Of a DNA stretch of 64,000 nt, positions 1-8,893 are shown one piece after another. The stretch is from NCBI GenBank assembly GCA_963714125.1, contig OY970234.1:1798001-1862000 (forward strand). Direction: 5' to 3'. The notes below the pieces were generated by a model that saw only the letters and a list, made by a program, of their open reading frames with translations, did not search any database and was not told the origin of the DNA. A program made the position numbers and the translations under genes. The stretch is from CAWCAW01 sp963714125. Lineage in GTDB: Bacteria > Actinomycetota > Acidimicrobiia > Acidimicrobiales > UBA8190. Each line of letters opens with the position of its first letter. The first letter of the stretch is position 1.

Positions 1-549
1 CGAAAAGGCGAAGCTCAGGGCGTCGAGGCAAAAGGCTCCGGCCGGGTGCACCACGGCCACAGCGATGCCGCCCAGAGCAGGGCCGGCCAGTTGGATGCTG
101 ACGGGCCGTACGAACTGGTCGATGGCGTTGGCTTGGGTGAGCTCGTCCGCTGTGACGAGCTGAGGGACCAACGCGTCGAGAGCGGGGGAAGCAAAGGCGG
201 TGGCGATACCGATAATGGCGCTCACCACATAGAGCTCGAGGAGGTGCAGGTGGCCGACCACGGCCAAGGTGGCCAGGACGGCCACGGCCATGGCGCGCGC
301 CACGTCGGCCCAGAACAAGACGCTTTGGCGCGACATGCGGTCGCACACGGCGCCGCCCACGGGAAGGAGGACGACCTGGGGCAACGAGGCCGCCAAGCCG
401 ATGTAGGCCAAGGTGGAGACGCGGTCGACGAGCGCGTAGGCCTGCCACGCCACGGCCACGATGAAGACGCCATCGCCGAGGAGCGATACGGCCATGCCCG
501 TCCACAACAGGCGGAAGTTTCGTTGACGAAGTGGTGCGGTGAGCCCCAT
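1..549 (-). CDS. MFS transporter, N-terminal part (3' end outside window)
   Basis: The reverse strand reads as an open frame from an ATG at 549 to the window edge, about 183 residues. It begins MGLTAPLRQRNFRLLWTGMA and then shows alternating hydrophobic helices, with the loop GGAVCDRMSRQSVL between helices 2 and 3 (the MFS G-x-x-x-D-R/K-x-G-R/K type loop). This matches the first five or so helices of MFS exporters of the EntS-like group. It starts 14 bases after the stop of the PLP-enzyme gene upstream, so it is probably the last gene of a three-gene transcript with the GGDEF-EAL protein. An export role for the product of that enzyme is inference. No strong ribosome site is seen before the ATG; translational coupling is plausible. 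The C-terminal half is not in the window. Confidence 0.8.
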   Translation of the reverse strand, partial: MGLTAPLRQRNFRLLWTGMAVSLLGDGVFIVAVAWQAYALVDRVSTLAYIGLAASLPQVVLLPVGGAVCDRMSRQSVLFWADVARAMAVAVLATLAVVGHLHLLELYVVSAIIGIATAFASPALDALVPQLVTADELTQANAIDQFVRPVSIQLAGPALGGIAVAVVHPAGAFCLDALSFAFS

Positions 550-563
550 GGGCAGGCTCTGGC

Positions 564-1883
564 TCAGGGAGTGGTCGGTGGCCGCTGCATGTCGAAGCAC
601 GCCGCCAGCTCACCGAGGACCTCGTTGAGCTGTTCGATCTCATCGTCGCCGTTGGCAGCGGTCACCTGAATCCGAAAGCCGACCTGCGACTTGGGTACCA
701 AGGGGTAGGCGGCCAAGGTGACGTAGATGCCTCGGTCGAAGAGGAACCGTCCCACCTCGTCGATGTCATCGTCGTAGCCCAAGGGCAGTTCGATGATGGG
801 AAGGCCCGAGGTGTTGAGCGTTCGCAAGCCAAGCTCGTTGACACGATCGAGCACTCGCATCGTCTTGGCGTACAGCGACTGCCTGAGTGCCTCGCCTTCG
901 GACGCGTTGACCCGGAAGCCGGCCAGAACGGTGGCCAGGGACGCCGTGGGCGAGGGCCCCGAGTACAGGTACGGCGAGGCGGCCACCTTGAGGTGGTTCT
1001 TCAGGGCGGTGGGCAGGGCCAAAAACGCCAGCAACGATGAGTACGCCTTGGAGAAGCCGGCCACCAAAACCACGTTGTCGTAGGACTCTTCGAAATAGCG
1101 GACGATGCTGTTGCCGCGCTTTCCATAGGGCATGTCGGCCGTCGGAGACTCACCGATGACCCCGAAGCCGTGGGCGTCGTCGACGTAGAGCACGGTGTCG
1201 TACTCCCGGCAGATGCGGGCGTAGGTGGGCAGATCTGGGGCGTTTCCCGTCATGGAGTTGACGCCGTCCATGCAGAACAGGCGCGGTTGGCCCGGGGGCA
1301 AGGACCGCAGCGTCTCTTCGAGATGGTCGGTGTCGTTGGTCCGGATCCGCAGCAGCGTCGCCCCCGCTCCTCGGGCGATGGCCGCTCCTTCGTAGAGCGT
1401 TTTGTGCGCCTGGGCATCGATCAGGACGACACCGTCCCCGGCGAGTACCGGGATCACCGAGGCGTGGATAAGGGTGATGGTCGGCAGCACGAGTGTGTCG
1501 GGCGCCCCCACCAGCTCGGTGAGCTGCTCCTCGATGTCGACATAGAGCCGGGGATTGCCGAGCAACCGTGACCAGCTCGGGTGGGTGCCCCAGCGACACA
1601 GCTCGGCATGCACGGAGTCGATGATCTCGGGGTGAAGGTCGAAGCCCAGGTAGTTACACGAGGCGAAATCACACAACCAGTGATCACCGATGCGGATTCG
1701 CCTACCACGCACCTCGTCGATGACGGCATCCATCATCGGGTGCGACTCCGTCAGACGTTCGAGGTCCTCGAGGCGCTGATCGATGCGGGAGCGCTCGGCC
1801 TTCAGGCCGTAGGAGGCGAGGTCCACCGAGACCCCGTCGGAGTAGGCGGGGCCGCCCACCGTTGTTGGCGAGTGGCCGTTCAT
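564..1883 (-). CDS. PLP-dependent alpha-oxoamine-synthase-like enzyme (class I/II aminotransferase fold)
   Basis: The 439-residue protein has the fold-type I PLP layout of 8-amino-7-oxononanoate synthase, serine palmitoyltransferase and the autoinducer synthase CqsA. YVDDAHGFGVIGE (about 233-245) carries the Asp that binds the pyridine nitrogen and its neighbouring His. GFSKAY (about 276-281) holds the Schiff-base lysine, about K279. A His at about 160 (DAQAHKTLYEG) sits where the family has its ring-stacking His, but the usual NHAS is replaced by AHKT. The family's SRL-GN stretch is kept at about 105-110. These changes suggest a substrate different from biotin synthesis, and no bio genes are nearby. 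The start ATG overlaps the stop of the GGDEF-EAL gene by four bases (ATGA), and the MFS gene follows by 14 bases. The substrate is unknown. Confidence 0.82.
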   Translation of the reverse strand: MNGHSPTTVGGPAYSDGVSVDLASYGLKAERSRIDQRLEDLERLTESHPMMDAVIDEVRGRRIRIGDHWLCDFASCNYLGFDLHPEIIDSVHAELCRWGTHPSWSRLLGNPRLYVDIEEQLTELVGAPDTLVLPTITLIHASVIPVLAGDGVVLIDAQAHKTLYEGAAIARGAGATLLRIRTNDTDHLEETLRSLPPGQPRLFCMDGVNSMTGNAPDLPTYARICREYDTVLYVDDAHGFGVIGESPTADMPYGKRGNSIVRYFEESYDNVVLVAGFSKAYSSLLAFLALPTALKNHLKVAASPYLYSGPSPTASLATVLAGFRVNASEGEALRQSLYAKTMRVLDRVNELGLRTLNTSGLPIIELPLGYDDDIDEVGRFLFDRGIYVTLAAYPLVPKSQVGFRIQVTAANGDDEIEQLNEVLGELAACFDMQRPPTTP

Positions 1884-4800
1884 TGCACCGTTTCCGTTTC
1901 CTTGTTGCGCATGTCGGCGATGGGGAGAAATCCAGCGGTGGTGAGCTCGGACAGAAGTTCACTGATGCCTTCGGCCGGCAGTGGCTTGGCGAAGAAGAAG
2001 CCCTGGGCCAAGTCACATCCCAGTGCTCGCAACCCCTCGATCTGAAGTTCGCTCTCGATGCCCTCGGCGATCGTCTCGAGGTTCAAGGTGTTGCCGAGTT
2101 GCACGATGGCGCGCGCCAGGGCGCCGTCGGCAGGCTCGTCACTGACGTCGTCGACGAAGGATTTGTCGACCTTGAGGATGTCGATGGGGAAGCGCTTGAG
2201 ATAACTCAACGACGAGTACCCGGTGCCGAAGTCGTCGATGGCGAACGCCACCCCGAGCAGCTTGAGCTCGAGCATGCGGGCGATCACGGAGTCAGCGTCT
2301 TGGACGAGCACGCTCTCGGTGATCTCGAGCACCAAGCTCGAGGGGTCGAGATCAGCTTTCTGCAGAGCGTTGGAGACGTCAGCCACCAGGCCGTCGTGCT
2401 GGAAGTGCCGGGCCGAGACATTGACGCTCATGCGCAGGCGCCGGGCCAGGTCGTGTTCGAGTTGCCATTGGCGTGCCTGGTGGCACGCCTCTTCGAGCAC
2501 CCACCGCCCCAGCGGGATGACCAACCCCGTCTCTTCGGCCAGAGGGATGAAGTCCGTGGGCAAAAGGACGCCGCGCTCGGGATGTTCCCACCGCACCAGC
2601 GCTTCGACGCCCACACTCTTGTCGCCCTTGAGGCTCACGATGGGCTGGTAGTGGACCACGAACTCGTGTTGATCGACGGCCCGCTGCAGATCGGCGGTGC
2701 GTTCCAGGCGCAGGGCCATGGCCGCCTGCAGGGCCGGTTCGTAGACCTCGTAGCGCCCCTTACCGCTGCCCTTGGCGGCATACATGGCGACGTCGGCCGC
2801 CTGCAGAAGGTCGGCGGGGTCTTCGGCTCCGGCCGGGCTCAACGCGATGCCGATGCTGGCGCGTACCTGGACCTCGTGGTCTTCGATTGTCAGGGGTACG
2901 CGCAATTCGGCGATGATGCGGTCGGCGATCTCGAAGACCTCGTCGGGGCTGGCGATCTCCTCGAGCAATACCGCGAACTCGTCGCCTCCGAGGCGCGCCG
3001 CGGTGTCACCGCCGCGCAGCGATTTGATGAGGCGGCCGCCCACGGCGATAAGCAGGTCGTCTCCCGCCGCGTGTCCGAGGCTGTCGTTGACGAGCTTGAA
3101 GTCGTCGAGGTCGAGAAACAGCACGGCGAGCGACGTCTGGGACCGAGCGGCCCGAGCCAAGGCGTGCTCGAGACGGTCGCGGAACAAGGCCCGGTTGGCG
3201 AGACCGCTGAGCGAGTCGTGGAACGCCTGGTGCTTGAGCTCTTCTTCGAGGCCCTTGCGCTCACTCACATCTCGCAGGGTGAGGACGATGCCCTCGACGG
3301 TGGGATCGGCCAACAGGTTGTTGGCGGTCACCTCGACGTGGCAGGTGGCGCCGCTTTGATGACGGATCCGCCACTGCGCCGCGGCCGACATGCCGCCTTG
3401 GGACGCCACGCGGGCGTACATGGCCAGGGCTTGCTCCACATCGTCGGGATGCACGAGGGAGGTGAAACGCTCGCCTTCGAGCGAGCCGACCTCGTAACCG
3501 AAAATTCTCTTGGCCGACGGCGTTTGGTAGGTGATCGTCGTGTCGGGGCGGGCGATGAGGATGACGTCGGACGCGTTCTGCACCAATGTCTGAAAGCGTG
3601 CCTCGCTGCGGCGGGCGTGAAAGCTCTCGGTGAGGGTCTCGCGGTCGAGGGCGAGGCCCACCTGGGCGGCCAAGGTCTCGATGGTGTTGGTGAGCTCGAC
3701 AGGCAGCTCGCCGACGCTCGTGATGGCCATCAGCCCGTGCTGCTCGTCCTTGGCCACCAGTGGGCAAATGAGGACCTGTTCGGTGCTCTCGGCGGGCTCA
3801 CCGTGCGGTGACCCCCCGACAATGCTGCGGGCGAGCTTTCCTTCGGTCAGCGCGCTGTTCACGTCCGCGCTGGCGATGAGGTTCATGAGGGCGTCGGTGG
3901 GCGCTCGACCCGACTGGGCGGCGATGGCCAACCCGTCATCGCCGTTGGCGACCGCCAGCACGACGCCCACGATGTCGCGGTGCTCCGCAACGAGGGCATT
4001 GACGGCGTTAAAGGTGGCTCGATAGATCCCGTCACGACCTGATGCGGACACCAAGTCGGCGGACGCTTGGCGCAGGACCTGTTCGCGGGTCATGGCCTGT
4101 TGGTGGGCTTTCACCAAGCCCGACATGCGCGTCAGGACGAGAAAGAACATGACCCCGGCCACCACGGCGATGACCGGCGCATCGACCGGGTTGCCCAGTT
4201 CGCTCTCGACCAGGAGCACCGCCGGTGCCACCAGTGAGGCCGCCGCCAACAGGGTCAAGCGGGCCCGGCTGGTGCGGGGTGGTCCCGGGGGACGCGGCTG
4301 CGACAGGGTCTTCATCGAGGGGTGCAGCGCGGCTGCTCCCCAGCACGAGTAGAAGACGATCCACCCGAGGTCGACGGGGTTGCCGTCGTGCCAATTCCAG
4401 TTGGGATGGAGGTTGGCCAGTCCGTACAGCGAGTCGGAGATGAGCGTGCCCACCGCACCGATGGCGAGCAATCGTCCCGCTGTGTTGCGCAGTCCGCCCG
4501 CGCTCCACAGGTGCGCCAGCATGGCCAGCACGAGCACGTCGCCGAGTGGGTAGGCGGCCGCCGTCAGCCGCACGAGCAATCCGCCCGAGGCGCGCACGTT
4601 GGGGCCGATGAGGAAGATCCACGACAGCAGCCCTACGCCGAGGGTGACTGTCAACGAGTCCAGCAGGCTGGCGCGATCCCCGCCGGGAACCCGGGCCCGA
4701 GCCAACAGGAGCAGCCCCACAGCCAGCACCGGGTACATGGTGATGTAGATGGCGTCGATGAAAGAGGGGAACGGGATGTTCTGTTGCCCCATGATCTGGT

Positions 4801-5149
4801 GCCAGAACTTGTACGTCGTGTCTCCGGTGATGAACAAGAGCACGCCGGCACCGACGAACCACCAGGCCAAAGGCTTGTTGGGGCGATGGTGCCGGGTCCC
4901 GATGGCGACGGCTCCCACCGCCGAGACCCCGATCAGGCACCAGGCCGGTACCTGGCCGGACCACTCCATCCACGGTAGGACGCCGAAGATCGCCGACTTC
5001 GTCGACGACCCGAAAGGCCAGTAGATCAAGGCGAAAATCGCTTCCAGGGCGAAGAACCAGCGCCACGCATTGGTGGACGTGATGCGGACGCGGAGCGGGA
5101 ACCAACTGCCGTGGGTCCGTTGACTCCTTTGTTGCACCGATTCCGACAT
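1880..5149 (-). CDS. Membrane-bound GAF-PAS-GGDEF-EAL c-di-GMP turnover protein
   Basis: The 1089-residue protein has nine or ten hydrophobic helices (about 30-340), a GAF-like region (about 355-505), a PAS domain (about 515-630), a GGDEF domain (motif GGDEF at 721-725, with an RxxD inhibitory site RGGD five residues before it) and an EAL domain (EAL at 849-851, DDFGTGYS at 972-979). Both catalytic signatures are intact, so it could make and degrade c-di-GMP, with product feedback. The N-terminal region would be a membrane sensor. I chose the ATG at 5149 because a GAGG lies six bases upstream; the frame is open further 5' but lacks a better site. Its stop overlaps the start of the PLP enzyme (ATGA), implying coupled translation. 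It diverges from a small unknown gene. Confidence 0.92.
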   Translation of the reverse strand: MSESVQQRSQRTHGSWFPLRVRITSTNAWRWFFALEAIFALIYWPFGSSTKSAIFGVLPWMEWSGQVPAWCLIGVSAVGAVAIGTRHHRPNKPLAWWFVGAGVLLFITGDTTYKFWHQIMGQQNIPFPSFIDAIYITMYPVLAVGLLLLARARVPGGDRASLLDSLTVTLGVGLLSWIFLIGPNVRASGGLLVRLTAAAYPLGDVLVLAMLAHLWSAGGLRNTAGRLLAIGAVGTLISDSLYGLANLHPNWNWHDGNPVDLGWIVFYSCWGAAALHPSMKTLSQPRPPGPPRTSRARLTLLAAASLVAPAVLLVESELGNPVDAPVIAVVAGVMFFLVLTRMSGLVKAHQQAMTREQVLRQASADLVSASGRDGIYRATFNAVNALVAEHRDIVGVVLAVANGDDGLAIAAQSGRAPTDALMNLIASADVNSALTEGKLARSIVGGSPHGEPAESTEQVLICPLVAKDEQHGLMAITSVGELPVELTNTIETLAAQVGLALDRETLTESFHARRSEARFQTLVQNASDVILIARPDTTITYQTPSAKRIFGYEVGSLEGERFTSLVHPDDVEQALAMYARVASQGGMSAAAQWRIRHQSGATCHVEVTANNLLADPTVEGIVLTLRDVSERKGLEEELKHQAFHDSLSGLANRALFRDRLEHALARAARSQTSLAVLFLDLDDFKLVNDSLGHAAGDDLLIAVGGRLIKSLRGGDTAARLGGDEFAVLLEEIASPDEVFEIADRIIAELRVPLTIEDHEVQVRASIGIALSPAGAEDPADLLQAADVAMYAAKGSGKGRYEVYEPALQAAMALRLERTADLQRAVDQHEFVVHYQPIVSLKGDKSVGVEALVRWEHPERGVLLPTDFIPLAEETGLVIPLGRWVLEEACHQARQWQLEHDLARRLRMSVNVSARHFQHDGLVADVSNALQKADLDPSSLVLEITESVLVQDADSVIARMLELKLLGVAFAIDDFGTGYSSLSYLKRFPIDILKVDKSFVDDVSDEPADGALARAIVQLGNTLNLETIAEGIESELQIEGLRALGCDLAQGFFFAKPLPAEGISELLSELTTAGFLPIADMRNKETETVQ

Positions 5150-5298
5150 CAATGACCTCATCCCAGGCGCGAAGGCATCCCCGGTTCGCTTCGCTTCTAT
5201 CGGTCGACGAGGCGAAGCCCTTGAGAATTTGGGCCTCACGCTGGGCCATTGACGCCCAACACACGGTTTGTGGTCCCGATGGCGGTACCGTTGCGGGC

Positions 5299-5604
5299 GT
5301 GAGCCACATCGACCTGCTGGTCCCGCCCGGTGCACCGTCAGCCCGCCTCGCCCGCGAGGAGAGCCGATGGGGCATTTATTACACAGAGCCTGCCGGCGGA
5401 TCGCCGGAATGGGACGAAATCGGGGCGGCGCCGGACTTCATGGAGATCGATCAAGAAGTGCTGCGCGCCAACGGGATCGACCCCGGTGACGATGCCGCTG
5501 TTGTCGGCTACATCGAAGGTCGCCTGATCGCAGCCGGATTCGACGGGGTACGACGTGTCAACGTCACGGCGCCGTTCGTGGCGGCCTGGGACGTGCGCGA
5601 GTAA
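5299..5604 (+). CDS. Small hypothetical protein
   Basis: A 101-residue acidic protein starting at a GTG (VSHIDLLVPPGAP). It has no membrane segment, no signal peptide and no motif I recognise. The frame is open about 150 bases further upstream, but that part reads as low-quality sequence lying over the GGDEF gene's promoter region, so the internal GTG is preferred. The base composition is like a normal gene here. It lies 149 bases from the divergent GGDEF-EAL start and about 130 bases before comM. Function unknown. Confidence 0.55.
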   Translation: MSHIDLLVPPGAPSARLAREESRWGIYYTEPAGGSPEWDEIGAAPDFMEIDQEVLRANGIDPGDDAAVVGYIEGRLIAAGFDGVRRVNVTAPFVAAWDVRE

Positions 5605-5731
5605 CTGTCCAGCGAGCGGTCGAGCGTTACACCCCCGCCGTAGGGTGCCCACGGCGTCTCGAGTGGCCGGCGTCTCATCGAATCCTTGGCCCTCTCTGAA
5701 CTAGCCCGAGCCTTCGTGCTCGCCGGCCGCA

Positions 5732-7273
5732 GTGGGAGTTGTTGTGCTCGCGTGTATCTCTTCTGCCACCCTTAACGGGGTCGACGGGTGCCCCGTCGCC
5801 GTTGAGGTCCATGTTTCGACGGGGTTGCCCGGGTTCACCGTGGTCGGCCTTCCTGATGCCGCCGTGCGCGAATCGCGCGACCGAGTGCGCGCCGCGGTGC
5901 TCTCGAGCAACCTGCCCTGGCCCCAGCAGCGCATCACCGTCAACTTGGCGCCGTCAGGGATCAAGAAGGCCGGAGCCGGCCTCGACCTTCCTATTGCCAT
6001 TGGGGTGCTGGTGGCCGGCGAGGCCATCGCGCCCAGCGCGGTGTCGGACGCCGCCTTTGTGGGCGAGCTCGGTCTCGATGGGTCATTGCGGGCCGTGCCC
6101 GGTGTGGTGCCCCTCGTCGATGCCCTCGAGGCCGGCAACGTGGTGGTGCCCACCCCCTGCGCCGCCGAGGCCGCCTTGGTGGCGCGCGGCGCGGTGCGGC
6201 CCGCCCAAAGCTTGGGGGAGGTCGTGGCCGCCTTACGTGGTGAGCGGCCGTGGACGTCGGTGAAGCCCTCCATGGCACGGGCGCGCCTGGCGCGCCTGGC
6301 CGGGCCGGATCCGGATCTGGCCGACGTGAGGGGCCAGGTGCTCGGACGGCGCGCCGTGGAAGTGGCCGCGGCCGGAGGACACCATCTCTTGATGGTCGGG
6401 CCCCCGGGGTCGGGAAAAACCATGCTGGCCATGCGCCTGGTCGGCCTTCTTCCTCCGCTTGGGCGCGACGAGGCGCTGGCAGTGACCCGCGTTCATTCGG
6501 CGGCGGGCCTGTCGGTGGGTGTGTCCGGTCTCCCCGAGCGTCCGCCGCTGCGAGCACCCCATCACAGCGCCACGGCGGTGTCGGTCATCGGCGGAGGGAC
6601 CGCGGCGCTGCGGCCTGGCGAGGTGAGCCTGGCGCATTGCGGAGTGCTTTTTCTCGACGAGCTGGCCGAATTCCCCGCCAGCGTGCTCGACATGCTGCGC
6701 CAGCCTCTCGAGGAAGGAGTTGTCCGCATCCGACGGGCCCGCGCTGCTGCGGATCTACCGGCGCGATTCATCTTGGTGGGAGCCATGAACCCGTGTCCGT
6801 GTGGGGAGGGCAGCCTTCCCGGGGGGTGTCGGTGTGGCGACCAGTCTCGGGCGCGCTATGTGCGGCACCTGTCGAGCCCGCTCCTCGATCGTTTCGATCT
6901 GGCCGTGTCCTTGGGGCGTCCTGAAGTCGACGACCTGTTGGGCGGGCCCCCGGGGGAGTCCACCGCCACCGTCGGCGAGCGGGTGCGATTCGCGCGCCTG
7001 TTGGCGCTGGACCGAGGTGTGCGCGCCAACGCCGATCTGCCCGGGGAGACGCTGACCACATCAGTTCCCCTGACGGTGGACGCCGCTGCGCTTCTCGAGC
7101 GGCGGCTGCGCAGCGGGTCGCTGTCAGGGCGCGGTCTGCAACGTGTCCGGCGGGTGGCCCGCACCGTCGCCGATCTCGATGGCGGTGCGGAACTCGTGGA
7201 CGAGCAACACGTGGCTGAGGCGTTGCAGCTTCGCGCTGCTCGGAGCGCGTTGATGCCGGCGATGACGACATGA
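5732..7273 (+). CDS. comM: YifB/ComM-family Mg-chelatase-like AAA ATPase
   Basis: 513 residues. The N-terminal ChlI-like domain begins VVVLACISSATLNGVDG and includes GLPDAAVRESRDRVRAA. The ATPase core has Walker A GPPGSGKT (about 225), the family stretch HHSATAVSVIGGG, Walker B VLFLDELAEF and a Cys-rich zinc-like loop NPCPCG...CRCG, then LLDRFDL. The length is normal for the family. ComM is a branch-migration helicase used during natural transformation in Gram-negative bacteria; its role in actinobacteria is less clear. The GTG at 5732 is the start, and the stop overlaps dprA by four bases. The pairing with dprA is widespread and fits DNA uptake or recombination. Confidence 0.93.
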   Translation: MGVVVLACISSATLNGVDGCPVAVEVHVSTGLPGFTVVGLPDAAVRESRDRVRAAVLSSNLPWPQQRITVNLAPSGIKKAGAGLDLPIAIGVLVAGEAIAPSAVSDAAFVGELGLDGSLRAVPGVVPLVDALEAGNVVVPTPCAAEAALVARGAVRPAQSLGEVVAALRGERPWTSVKPSMARARLARLAGPDPDLADVRGQVLGRRAVEVAAAGGHHLLMVGPPGSGKTMLAMRLVGLLPPLGRDEALAVTRVHSAAGLSVGVSGLPERPPLRAPHHSATAVSVIGGGTAALRPGEVSLAHCGVLFLDELAEFPASVLDMLRQPLEEGVVRIRRARAAADLPARFILVGAMNPCPCGEGSLPGGCRCGDQSRARYVRHLSSPLLDRFDLAVSLGRPEVDDLLGGPPGESTATVGERVRFARLLALDRGVRANADLPGETLTTSVPLTVDAAALLERRLRSGSLSGRGLQRVRRVARTVADLDGGAELVDEQHVAEALQLRAARSALMPAMTT

Positions 7274-8415
7274 CGGCTACGACGGGACTCTCCGTCGACC
7301 AGCGTTTTGCCGCCGCCCTGGCGTCTTTGGGGGCATCTCCGGGGAAGCTACGGCAGTTCTTGACCGATTACAGCCCCCCCGACGCCTGGGAGGCCCTGGC
7401 CGCGGGCCGACATCCAGCCGACCGTGACAGCCACTACCGGGCGGCGGCTTTGCCCGGTGTGGTCGAACGTGTGGAGGCGGCGTGTGTCACGGCCGGCGTG
7501 ACCGTGCGCGTGCTCGGAGACCCCCAATACCCGCCGTCGTTGGCGACGGACTTTCAAGCGCCGGCCGTCCTGTTCATCACCGGTGACCCCGGGGTGCTCG
7601 ACACCAAGCCTCGGGTGGCCGTGGTCGGTACACGCGGCGCCACCCCGTATGGGTTGGGGCTGGCGTCTGAGCTCGGCCGGGGTTTGGCGCAAGCCGATGT
7701 CGTGGTTGTCTCTGGACTGGCGGCCGGCATCGACGCCGCCGCCCACGGCGGGGTGCTCGGTGTTGATGGCCCCGGCGCGCCAGTAGGGGTGCTCGGCACC
7801 GCCCATGACGCGGCAGGGCCCCGGGCGCATGTGGCCCTGCGGGCCGCGGTGACGCAGCGGGGCGCGTTGCTCTCTGAACTCCCGCCCGGAGTCTCGAGCG
7901 CCCGATGGTGGTTCGCGGTACGAAACCGAGTCATGGCGGCCGTTGCTCATGTGGTGGTGGTCGTCGAGTGCCATGCCAAAGGGGGGTCACTGCACACGGT
8001 GAGCGCGGCGGTCAAGCGAAACGTGACCGTGGCGGCATTTCCGGGGTCGGTGCGAAGCGCGGCTTCTTTCGGAACGAACGCCTTGCTCGCCGACGGTGGG
8101 GCGCAGCTGGTGCGCGGTGTCGAGGATGTGTTGAGCGCCGTGGACCTGGCCATCGCCGGCCATCCCGAGGTACACCCACCTGGGCGCCCGCGCTGCGCCG
8201 ACCCGATTCGAAAAGGGGGGCCCGCCCTGGGCGGGCAACTGAACGAGAAGGCGACCCGGGTTCGGCGTGCCCTGGATCACGATCCGGCCTCGATCGACAC
8301 CGTTGTCCGCCGCTGCGGCCTGGCGCTCGGGGACGTGGCCCTGGCTCTTGAACAACTGCTGGCCGTCGATCTGGCCGAAGAGTCCCACGGATGGTGGTGT
8401 CTGCCCCGATCCTGA
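7270..8415 (+). CDS. dprA: DprA-like DNA-processing protein
   Basis: 381 residues with the Rossmann-like DprA core: VAVVGTRGATPYG, then VVSGLAAGIDAAAHGG, ELPPG, RNRVMAA, and FGTNALLADGGAQLV. DprA loads RecA on incoming single-stranded DNA. A C-terminal winged-helix-like part (from about 320, ATRVRRALDHDPASIDTVV) is present. Several usual residues differ: the core expected as VLG-G-D-YP reads VLGTAHDAAGP, and the NRIIAG signature reads NRVMAA. It is therefore a diverged member, but full length and clearly coding. It overlaps comM by ATGA and is followed by the NYN gene. Confidence 0.88.
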   Translation: MTATTGLSVDQRFAAALASLGASPGKLRQFLTDYSPPDAWEALAAGRHPADRDSHYRAAALPGVVERVEAACVTAGVTVRVLGDPQYPPSLATDFQAPAVLFITGDPGVLDTKPRVAVVGTRGATPYGLGLASELGRGLAQADVVVVSGLAAGIDAAAHGGVLGVDGPGAPVGVLGTAHDAAGPRAHVALRAAVTQRGALLSELPPGVSSARWWFAVRNRVMAAVAHVVVVVECHAKGGSLHTVSAAVKRNVTVAAFPGSVRSAASFGTNALLADGGAQLVRGVEDVLSAVDLAIAGHPEVHPPGRPRCADPIRKGGPALGGQLNEKATRVRRALDHDPASIDTVVRRCGLALGDVALALEQLLAVDLAEESHGWWCLPRS

Positions 8416-8466
8416 TCGCCGCGGTGCCTGGTGCGGCTGGGTGCGACCGGCGCCGTGCCAGGCGGC

Positions 8467-8874
8467 ATGCTGGGCGCCGTGCACTTCGTGGTCGACGGGA
8501 TGAATGTGATCGGGTCCCGACCCGACGGGTGGTGGCGGGATCGCCCGGCGGCTCGGCGGGCGTTGGTGGCCAAGCTGGCAGGCTTGGTCACCTCGGGCCA
8601 CGACGTGGTGGTGGTTTTCGACGGCCGCCCCGGCGCCGGAGAACCGGAAAGTGCCGCCGCCCTGGGCGTGACGGCCCTATTCGCCCCAGGCGGCCCTAAT
8701 GCCGCTGACGATGTGGTGGTGCAGGTGACCCCAGAACTCCTCCAAGGTGCCGGCGCGAACCTGGTGGTGGTGACATCGGATCGCCTTTTGGCCCAGCGGG
8801 TCAACGCGCTAGGTGCCAGCGTCGAGGGTGCCGGCACCTTTCTGGCCCGCCTGGCCGCGGCCGACGGGTCGTAA
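8467..8874 (+). CDS. NYN-domain (YacP-like) putative RNase
   Basis: 135 residues. The PIN/NYN nuclease pattern is visible: VHFVVDGMNVIGSRPDGWW (first acidic residue and GMN), VVVVFDG (second acidic strand), then VVVTSDRLLAQRV (third acidic cluster) and GAGTFLARL. YacP-like proteins are predicted or shown RNA endonucleases; substrate specificity here is unknown. The ATG at 8467 follows AGGCGG at suitable distance; an in-frame GTG lies at 8431. It lies 51 bases after dprA and just before the F420-type oxidoreductase, all in one direction. Confidence 0.8.
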   Translation: MLGAVHFVVDGMNVIGSRPDGWWRDRPAARRALVAKLAGLVTSGHDVVVVFDGRPGAGEPESAAALGVTALFAPGGPNAADDVVVQVTPELLQGAGANLVVVTSDRLLAQRVNALGASVEGAGTFLARLAAADGS

Positions 8875-8893
8875 CACGTTAGGTTGGCCGCCC

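Noticed and set aside
46..669. Long + strand open frame over the left end
   Set aside because: It is rich in His, Gly, Asp and Gln, with no family pattern. The opposite strand reads as a clean MFS transporter and PLP enzyme.
1862..3811. A 649-codon + strand open frame
   Set aside because: It mirrors the GGDEF-EAL gene. Its protein lacks any fold pattern, while the reverse strand has complete catalytic motifs.
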